The notes below the pieces were generated by a model that made no database searches, had not been told where the DNA came from, and worked only from the letters and a program-made list of their open reading frames with translations. This document shows positions 1-4,907 of a stretch of 14,787 nucleotides of DNA, piece after piece (position 1 is the first letter of the stretch; every line of letters begins with the position of its first letter). The translations under genes and the position numbers were made by a program. The stretch is from Hyphomicrobiales bacterium (lineage in GTDB: Bacteria; Pseudomonadota; Alphaproteobacteria; Rhizobiales; Devosiaceae), in assembly GCA_015487515.1 (NCBI GenBank), contig WFPQ01000294.1, positions 1 through 14,787 on the forward strand, read 5' to 3'.

Positions 1-864
1 AGGGAAAGGGAATTCACCTGCGATTCCATAACCGGCGATGAATTGCTGAAAGAGAACTTTCCCATGATTCATGCCGTTGGCCGGGCCAGCCGGCAGGCTC
101 CGCGCCTGCTGGACTTGAGGTGGGGTCCAAGGGATGCGGCGGGGATCACCCTGGTCGGCAAGGGGGTTGCCTTTGATACCGGGGGCTTGAACCTTAAACC
201 TGCCTCCTCGATGGCATTGATGAAAAAGGACATGGGCGGGGCGGCCAATGTTCTTGGCCTGGCCCATGCCATTGCCCGCTCGGGTTTGAAATTGCATCTG
301 CGGGTCCTGTTGCCCGTGGTCGAAAATTCGGTGTCCGGCAATTCGTTCCGCCCCGGGGACATATTGAAATCCAGGTCGGGAATGAGTGTTGAAATCGGCA
401 ATACGGATGCCGAGGGAAGGTTGATTCTGGCTGATGCCATCAGTCTTGCCTGTGAAGAAAAACCACAAATGCTGATTGACATGGCAACCCTTACCGGTGC
501 AGCCCGCGTGGCCCTGGGTCCCGAGATTTCACCCCTTTACACGAAGAACCGGCAACTGGCCGGCCAGTTGTCCGAATTGGGTGAACAATGGGGTGACCCC
601 CTTTGGCCCATGCCATTGTGGCATCCCTATGACAAGAATCTTTCCTCTTGCATTGCCGACGTCAGCCATATTGCCTCCGGTGGTTTTGCCGGATCAATAA
701 CTGCTGCCCTGTTCTTGCAGCGTTTCGTTGGCAATGTGGATGACTGGCTGCATCTGGATATTTTTGGCTGGGCCCCAAAAGACCGCCCTGCTCGTCCTTG
801 CGGTGGCACCGATCAGGGAATCATTTCCCTTTTCATGATGCTTGAAAAGAAATTTTCCCGCTAG
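1..864 (+). CDS. Leucyl aminopeptidase family protein (peptidase M17), 5' end outside window
   Basis: Cytosolic metallo-exopeptidase that removes N-terminal residues from peptides, using two divalent metals. The frame is open from base 1, so the gene starts before the window. The 287 visible residues are the C-terminal catalytic domain; M17 proteins are usually about 450-500 aa, so roughly the N-terminal 40 % is missing. Visible hallmarks, in order: NFPMIHAVGRAS, the metal-binding VGKGVAFDTGG segment, MKKDMGG with a metal-ligand Asp, and the M17 signature NTDAEGRL at about 400-423, which supplies metal-ligand Asp and Glu and the catalytic Arg. The C terminus (LHLDIFGW, then the DQGI region) is intact and the stop is TAG. 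A TTG at 43 is in frame, but the conserved sequence continues upstream of it, so it is not the start. It converges on the dehydrogenase, with 29 bp between stops. Whether it is PepA or a PepB-like branch cannot be told without the N terminus. Confidence 0.93.
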   Translation, partial: REREFTCDSITGDELLKENFPMIHAVGRASRQAPRLLDLRWGPRDAAGITLVGKGVAFDTGGLNLKPASSMALMKKDMGGAANVLGLAHAIARSGLKLHLRVLLPVVENSVSGNSFRPGDILKSRSGMSVEIGNTDAEGRLILADAISLACEEKPQMLIDMATLTGAARVALGPEISPLYTKNRQLAGQLSELGEQWGDPLWPMPLWHPYDKNLSSCIADVSHIASGGFAGSITAALFLQRFVGNVDDWLHLDIFGWAPKDRPARPCGGTDQGIISLFMMLEKKFSR

Positions 865-893
865 GGTCGAAGTTCTGTTTCACGGAATTGCGG

Positions 894-1835
894 TCAATAG
901 CCGCGTTTCCTGTCCACCAGGTTTTCCAGCCCCAGCCCGTTTTCATTGTTTATTATCACCCTTGAAAAATAGGAGGCCCCGCTGGTGGGGCTCGAAATTG
1001 CCGCTATGTGAGGGGTTATGAGGCAGTTGGGCAATTTCCAGAGCCTGCTGTCCTCTGGCAGGGGTTCCACGTTGAACACATCAAGGCTGGCCGCTCCCAG
1101 GGTGCCGTCTTTGAGGGCCCTTTCCAGGTCCTCCTCGTTCTGGTGCCCGCCCCGGGCGGCATTTATCACCACCGGCCCGCCCCTTAACGGTCCCCGGCGC
1201 AGTTTCTTGAAATTTTCATAATTCAATATGTTCCTGGTCTGGGTCGTAAGGGGCAACAGGTTCACCAGTATGTCGCTTTGCCCAAGAAAATCATCCAGCT
1301 GTTCTCCGCCGGCAAAGACCCTGACCCCGTCGATGTTCTTGGCAGAGCGGCTCCAGCCATTTACCTGGTAGCCGATGGCTTTCAATTGCCTGGCCGCATC
1401 GCTTCCCAGCACCCCGAGCCCCATGATGCCAACGCTGATATCCCATGAGGGGGGCGGATAATATTGTTCCCATTTCCGGTTGATCTGATCGTTCCTGAAA
1501 CGGGAAAGGCCACGATGGTGCATGCTGACATTGGCAATCACATAATCGCTCATGCACCTGGTCAGTTCATCGTCCACATAGCGCACTATCGGAACGGAAT
1601 CGGGAAGGTGAGGATGATCAACCAGGGCATCGACCCCGGCTCCCAGGCATAGTATGGCTTTCAGGTTTTCAAGACCGTCAAAGGCATTATCCCGTGGTTT
1701 CCAGACAAATATGTAATGTATGTGGGCCGGGTCGAAATCATCGTTTCGTGTCACGATCTCATAATCGCCGAGCAATTCTGAAAGCCTGCTGACCCAGGCT
1801 TTTTCATCAACTTCTTCCAAGTGCAGCAACAGCAT
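894..1835 (-). CDS. ghrA: Glyoxylate/hydroxypyruvate reductase A-like 2-hydroxyacid dehydrogenase
   Basis: NAD(P)H-dependent cytosolic reductase of the D-isomer-specific 2-hydroxyacid dehydrogenase family. GhrA-type members reduce glyoxylate to glycolate and hydroxypyruvate to glycerate. The product is 313 aa, against 312 for E. coli GhrA. Residues 134-144 hold the Rossmann motif GxGxxG (GIMGLGVLG). The catalytic set is R228 (in NAARG), E257 (in NVEPLP) and H276 (in TPHIAA). The LCLGAGVD motif near residue 63 is typical of the substrate-binding domain. A longer reading begins at a TTG (1874), but I chose the ATG at 1835: GGGAG lies eight bases upstream, and the length then matches the family. 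It is transcribed alone, downstream of the cytochrome gene but separated from it by about 170 bp containing inverted repeats. The subfamily is clear; the exact substrate is inferred. Confidence 0.86.
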   Translation of the reverse strand: MLLLHLEEVDEKAWVSRLSELLGDYEIVTRNDDFDPAHIHYIFVWKPRDNAFDGLENLKAILCLGAGVDALVDHPHLPDSVPIVRYVDDELTRCMSDYVIANVSMHHRGLSRFRNDQINRKWEQYYPPPSWDISVGIMGLGVLGSDAARQLKAIGYQVNGWSRSAKNIDGVRVFAGGEQLDDFLGQSDILVNLLPLTTQTRNILNYENFKKLRRGPLRGGPVVINAARGGHQNEEDLERALKDGTLGAASLDVFNVEPLPEDSRLWKLPNCLITPHIAAISSPTSGASYFSRVIINNENGLGLENLVDRKRGY

Positions 1836-1933
1836 GCATGCTTCTCCCAGAAAAAGGGCCGCCTCGTTTTTCAAGCAAGGCAGCCCGTTTTTTCCTTATT
1901 GCCCGCGGAAACCGATTATCCATGGGAGCTGAG

Positions 1934-1961
1934 ATATTATGTTGTCGGCTGCTCCCGCCAA
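1934..1961 (-). promoter_or_regulatory. Possible promoter of the ghrA-like gene
   Basis: On the minus strand, TTGGCG (1961-1956) and TAATAT (1939-1934) are separated by 16 bp, resembling -35 and -10 elements. This would give a leader of about 95 nt before the ATG at 1835. It is a by-eye match only. Confidence 0.25.
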
Positions 1962-1990
1962 GGGGCCGGCTGCATGGAGCCGGCTGCCCC
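1962..1990. repeat. GC-rich inverted repeat between cytochrome gene and ghrA
   Basis: GCCGGCT (1965-1971) and AGCCGGC (1978-1984) form a perfect 7-bp stem with a 6-base loop. GGG (1962-1964) and CCC (1987-1989) can extend it past a 2-base bulge. A second inverted pair, GGGAGC (1924-1929) and GCTCCC (1951-1956), lies beside it. No T-run follows on either strand, so this is not a canonical intrinsic terminator. It may end or attenuate transcripts of the cytochrome gene. Confidence 0.4.
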
Positions 1991-2009
1991 ACCAGATTCC
2001 TCCAGATAG

Positions 2010-3164
2010 CTACTGGGGCAGGTCAACCGGGTTTTCCGACAGGGTTCTTAGATATGCCAGAAGGTTGGCCCGGTCCTCTTCCTTGCTGATGCCGCGGAAA
2101 GCCATCTTTGTGCGTGGTGCAAATTCCCTGGGGTTTGTCAGGAACGCATTGAGGTTTTCAAAGCTCCATGTCTCCCCGGCATCGCCCATTTCCTTCAGCA
2201 CGGCGGAATATTTGTAGGTTTCGTTTGCAGCTATGGGAGCACCGACTATGTCATAGAGCACGGGACCTGCCTTGTTGCCCTGGCCCTGTTCGAAATTGTG
2301 ACAGGCCGCACAGCTGCGCGCTACCCTTACTCCCTTGGTTGCATCTCCACCTGCCAGCAGCAGGCCTATTTCGCTCATCTCGCTGGCCGGTATTGCAGGA
2401 GCCTCTTCGGCGGCAGGGGCTTCAGCCTGTGCCGCTGCAACTTCTTCAGCCGCGGGAGCCTCACTTGTTGCAGGAGCTTCTTCGGCAGCAGGAGCTTCGG
2501 GTGCCGGGTCTTCCTGGGCGGCAGGGGCGGTTTCTTCAGCCGCGGGTGCTTCCGTTGCAGGGGCTTCTGTTGCGGGAGCCTCGGCAGCAGGAGCTTCAGC
2601 CTGTGCTGCTGCGGTTTCCACCGCCGGGAACGGAACCGGTGATTCTGAAAGGGTCTGCAGATAGGCCAGCAGATCGGCCCGGTCTTCTTCCTTGCGCATT
2701 CCCGGATAGGTCATCTTCGTATTGGGAGCAAATCCCTTTGGAGATTCAATGAAGCTGTTCAGGGCTTCGAAAGTCCAGATGTCGCCATTTTCGCCCATTT
2801 TGGCCAGTACTTCGGAATAGGAGAAGGTTGCATTTCTGGCGATTGCCGATCCAACGATGTCATAGAGCGGCGGCCCCGATTTGTTTGGTCCGTTAGGATC
2901 TACCGAATGGCAGGCCGCGCAGCTTCTGATCAGGCGGGCGCCATTGTCGGCCGATGCGGCAGCCAGCAGTTCGGCCAGGGGTGTTTCAATGACTTCGATT
3001 TCCGCAACGGCGGCACTGCCATCGTCAGCCTCTGGCAGGGAATAGCCCGGACCATCGCCCTCTATCGGCGCATAAAGGGCATCGGCTATGAAACCAAGCC
3101 CCATTACAAATATCAAGGCACCAAGAATGGCGCCCAGGATCTTGTTAAATTCAAAAGAGTTCAT
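2010..3164 (-). CDS. Membrane-anchored double-domain cytochrome c (CycM-like, duplicated)
   Basis: Probable periplasm-facing electron carrier of the alphaproteobacterial CycM/cytochrome c552 type, which passes electrons from the bc1 complex to a terminal oxidase. Of 384 aa, residues 1-9 are the N terminus MNSFEFNKI, and about 10-31 form an uncleaved membrane anchor. Two class I cytochrome c domains follow. The first has haem motif CAACH at 82-86 and likely axial Met 151 (TKMTY). The second has CAACH at 285-289 and Met 354 (TKMAF). The domains align without gaps over about 99 residues, with some 58 identities. They are joined by an Ala/Pro/Glu repeat linker at about 184-262. Usual CycM is about 180 aa with one domain, so this is an internal duplication. 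The start is the ATG at 3164, with GGAG about seven bases upstream; a TTG at 3182 is less likely. Family assignment is strong; the place in the respiratory chain is inferred. Confidence 0.9.
   Translation of the reverse strand: MNSFEFNKILGAILGALIFVMGLGFIADALYAPIEGDGPGYSLPEADDGSAAVAEIEVIETPLAELLAAASADNGARLIRSCAACHSVDPNGPNKSGPPLYDIVGSAIARNATFSYSEVLAKMGENGDIWTFEALNSFIESPKGFAPNTKMTYPGMRKEEDRADLLAYLQTLSESPVPFPAVETAAAQAEAPAAEAPATEAPATEAPAAEETAPAAQEDPAPEAPAAEEAPATSEAPAAEEVAAAQAEAPAAEEAPAIPASEMSEIGLLLAGGDATKGVRVARSCAACHNFEQGQGNKAGPVLYDIVGAPIAANETYKYSAVLKEMGDAGETWSFENLNAFLTNPREFAPRTKMAFRGISKEEDRANLLAYLRTLSENPVDLPQ
2385..2612 (-). repeat. Degenerate coding repeat: Ala/Pro/Glu-rich linker
   Basis: This stretch of the cytochrome gene encodes many copies of short units such as EAPAAE, EAPATE and AQAEAP (residues about 185-260). 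The DNA repeats GCAGGAGC- and GGCTTC-like blocks on the plus strand. Such a linker is probably extended and flexible, and the repeats could change copy number by slippage. Confidence 0.75.
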
Positions 3165-3697
3165 CTGGTTTCTCCACACCAAGGCTTCCCAAGCCAGCGT
3201 AATTCATGATCAGGCCGACAGAATTTGTATCAGGCCGTTCAGTTCCGTTCCGTTTGCCAAAGCCACTGCTTTTATTTCACATGCTTTTATTCAAGAGATT
3301 ATGCAAATTTCCTTAAAATCAGTTCCTTGACCAACTGATTCCATCAAATTCGGCTGCGCGCAAGTTATAAGCAACGACCCCGTGGCGCAACCGGGTTTGC
3401 AACAAGTGCGACAAAGGGCGCAAAAAGTCCACAATTTCCTTGATTTTCTTTCTCCATCAAGCATGTTGGAGCGGTTTTTGTTGAATTTGCCAGATGAATT
3501 GCCGGGCGGTGTGGTTTTCGTGGCCCTGTTCATCCAGAATCCGACTTTGCTGGATGGCGGTTCGGGACGTTGACCGGGTTATGGTTCGGAAAAAGGCCCC
3601 CGGTCCGGTCAGGACATCAGGGCAATTGCCGGCCAGTGCCGGTATCATCTGGGCAGTATTTGGACAATGCGGACCAGCATAACGGGGGAGCAGCCTG
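3165..3697. other. Long intergenic region between the cytochrome gene and pheA
   Basis: About 530 bp between divergent genes, visibly more AT-rich in its first half than the coding DNA. I see no open frame with a plausible ribosome site, no tRNA and no recognisable RNA family. It holds the direct repeat ATCAGGCCG (3209-3217 and 3229-3237), a perfect 8-bp inverted repeat at 3317-3340, and a 7-bp inverted pair GACCGGG (3572-3578) / CCCGGTC (3599-3605). It must contain the promoters of both flanking genes, but no -35/-10 pair stood out. In many alphaproteobacteria kdsB sits between these two genes; no trace of it was recognised here. Confidence 0.6.
3317..3340. repeat. Perfect inverted repeat AATCAGTT-N8-AACTGATT
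   Basis: The 8-base arms AATCAGTT (3317-3324) and AACTGATT (3333-3340) are exact reverse complements around CCTTGACC. The element is AT-rich, lies about 150 bp upstream of the cytochrome start, and has no T-run after it. It could be an operator for a dimeric regulator or a transcript hairpin. No regulator is identified. Confidence 0.5.
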
Positions 3698-4552
3698 ATG
3701 GATATTGACCTTGAAGAGGGAACAGGTGCCAGGACAATCGCCTTCCAGGGGGAACTGGGAGCTTTTTCCCATGCGGCTGCCCTTGAAACATTTCCCAACG
3801 ACAGGCCCCTGCCCTGTATCACCTTCGAACAGACCATTGCCGCGGTTCAGGACGGCAAGGCCGATTTTGCGGTGGTTCCGGTAGAAAACTCCCTCTACGG
3901 CCGCATAACCGACATTCATCATATTCTTCCCCAAAGCGGACTTTTCATCGTTGGTGAACATTTTTTGCCCATCCGCATGAACCTGCTCGGCATCAGAGGG
4001 GCAAGGCTTTCCGACATAAGGTCCGTGCAGAGCCTTTCCGTTGCGCTGGGCCAGTGTCGCCGTTTCATTTCTGAAAACAACCTTCTGCCCATAAATGCCG
4101 TTGATACCGCCGGCTCGGCCAGGGAGGTGGCAGAACGGGGGGACAAGAGCCGGGCTGCCATTGCTTCCGGTATTGCCGCAAAGATTTATGACCTTGATAT
4201 TATTGAAGAAAATATCGAGGACGCAAGTCACAACACCACCAGGTTTCTAATGATGTCCCGGAACAGGCTCAATATTTCTCCTGGTAAAGACAACATAAAG
4301 ACCACCTTCATATTCAGGGTGCGCAATGTTCCGGCTGCCCTTTACAAGGCCATGGGCGGCTTTGCCACCAATTCGGTCAACATGCTGAAACTTGAAAGCT
4401 ACATGATCGATGGTTCATTCACCGCCACGCAGTTTTATGCGGATATAGAGGGTCATCCTGATGATGAGAATGTAAGGCTGGCTTTCGAGGAACTGGGTTT
4501 CTTTACCGACCATTTCCACATTCTCGGAGTCTATCCGGCAGCCAGAAAATGA
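3698..4552 (+). CDS. pheA: Prephenate dehydratase (monofunctional, PDT-ACT)
   Basis: Converts prephenate to phenylpyruvate, the committed step to phenylalanine, in the cytosol. The product is 284 aa. The prephenate dehydratase domain (about 13-190) begins IAFQGELGAFSH and includes the PVENS motif (61-65) and the conserved active-site Thr-containing HNTTRF motif (178-183). A C-terminal ACT domain (about 201-280) should bind phenylalanine for feedback inhibition: it has TTFIFRVRNVPAALYKAM and the LESYMIDGSFTATQFYADIEGHP segment typical of alphaproteobacterial PheA. There is no chorismate mutase domain, unlike the E. coli bifunctional enzyme. The ATG at 3698 has a strong GGGGGAG seven bases upstream, which fixes the start. 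The gene stands alone, with a candidate terminator overlapping its stop codon and the SRP RNA gene next. Confidence 0.96.
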   Translation: MDIDLEEGTGARTIAFQGELGAFSHAAALETFPNDRPLPCITFEQTIAAVQDGKADFAVVPVENSLYGRITDIHHILPQSGLFIVGEHFLPIRMNLLGIRGARLSDIRSVQSLSVALGQCRRFISENNLLPINAVDTAGSAREVAERGDKSRAAIASGIAAKIYDLDIIEENIEDASHNTTRFLMMSRNRLNISPGKDNIKTTFIFRVRNVPAALYKAMGGFATNSVNMLKLESYMIDGSFTATQFYADIEGHPDDENVRLAFEELGFFTDHFHILGVYPAARK

Positions 4553-4563
4553 CCCTGCCGGAT
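4533..4563 (+). terminator. Candidate pheA terminator hairpin
   Basis: ATCCGGCAG (4533-4541) and CTGCCGGAT (4555-4563) are a perfect 9-bp inverted repeat with a 13-base loop spanning the pheA stop codon. The following bases are T-rich (GATCTTTCAGATATTTCTTC) but not a clean T-run, so it may be a weak or Rho-assisted terminator. Confidence 0.45.
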
Positions 4564-4641
4564 GATCTTTCAGATATTTCTTCTGTCGCGGTGCTGTCCG
4601 CAAGTCCCTGGGAAAAAACTGCGATTTTTTGCGGTTTGCCC

Positions 4642-4670
4642 TTGCATCTGGCAGGGCAATGGCACAAATA
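4642..4670 (+). promoter_or_regulatory. Probable promoter of the SRP RNA gene
   Basis: TTGCAT (4642-4647, preceded by C as in the alphaproteobacterial CTTG -35 pattern) and CAAATA (4665-4670) are 17 bp apart. A start about 7 bases downstream falls at 4677, exactly where the SRP RNA stem begins; that match supports the call. A hairpin-capable sequence, TTGCCC with GGGCAA (4636-4659), overlaps the -35 region. Confidence 0.5.
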
Positions 4671-4676
4671 ACCGGA

Positions 4677-4773
4677 AGGAAGGCTGGCACGGACATTTCC
4701 CTCGCCAACCGGGTCAGGTCCGGAAGGAAGCAGCCCTAACGAGTTCTGAAATGGGTCGTTGCCAGCCTTCCGC
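4677..4773 (+). ncRNA. ffs: Signal recognition particle RNA, small bacterial type (4.5S)
   Basis: RNA component of the signal recognition particle. It binds Ffh and guides ribosomes making membrane proteins to FtsY. The diagnostic Ffh-binding core GGTCAGGTCCGGAAGGAAGC is at 4712-4731, continuing CAGCC to 4736, and matches the E. coli core. The ends close in a perfect 12-bp helix, GGAAGGCTGGCA (4678-4689) with TGCCAGCCTTCC (4760-4771). The length of about 95 nt fits the compact Gram-negative form. Its position just ahead of dnaX is the usual alphaproteobacterial arrangement. The exact ends are good to a few bases. Confidence 0.95.
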
Positions 4774-4827
4774 CGCACTTGTATATTGCCGGCCGGGCTG
4801 CCCTGATTCCTGCGGGGCCGGGGTTGG

Positions 4828-4864
4828 GGCCGGGTTGCAGAATTCTGTGGCCCGGACCGGTTTT
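4828..4864 (+). terminator. Candidate terminator after the SRP RNA
   Basis: GGCCGGG (4828-4834) can pair with CCCGG-A-CC (4851-4858), leaving one bulged A. CAG and CTG can pair inside around AATT. GGTTTT follows directly, and a T-rich stretch continues (TTTTCTTGTT). It would separate ffs from dnaX or reduce read-through. It implies a 3' trailer of some 85-90 nt on the precursor RNA. Confidence 0.4.
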
Positions 4865-4907
4865 ACCTGCTTTTCTTGTTACTCTGGCCAAAAGAGCGTT
4901 TTTGCAA

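Noticed and set aside
3291..3533. A cysteine-rich 80-residue frame on the minus strand (CxxC and CC motifs)
   Set aside because: The cysteine spacing suggested a zinc ribbon, but there is no ribosome site, and the frame lies on the opposite strand of low-constraint DNA. Nothing supports translation.
3382..3573. A 63-residue frame (MAQPGLQQVRQRAQ...) on the plus strand in the cytochrome-pheA gap
   Set aside because: GTG start without a ribosome site, no recognisable family, and Gln-rich composition typical of chance frames. Kept only as a reason to check transcription of the gap.
3560..3615. GACCGGG...CCCGGTC stem ahead of pheA as a phenylalanine attenuator
   Set aside because: No leader peptide rich in Phe codons and no T-run after the stem, so the attenuation model is unsupported.
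4779..4907. Upstream extension of the dnaX reading frame to a TTG at 4779
   Set aside because: It begins only a few bases after the SRP RNA, spans the candidate terminator, has no ribosome site and no DnaX-like sequence.
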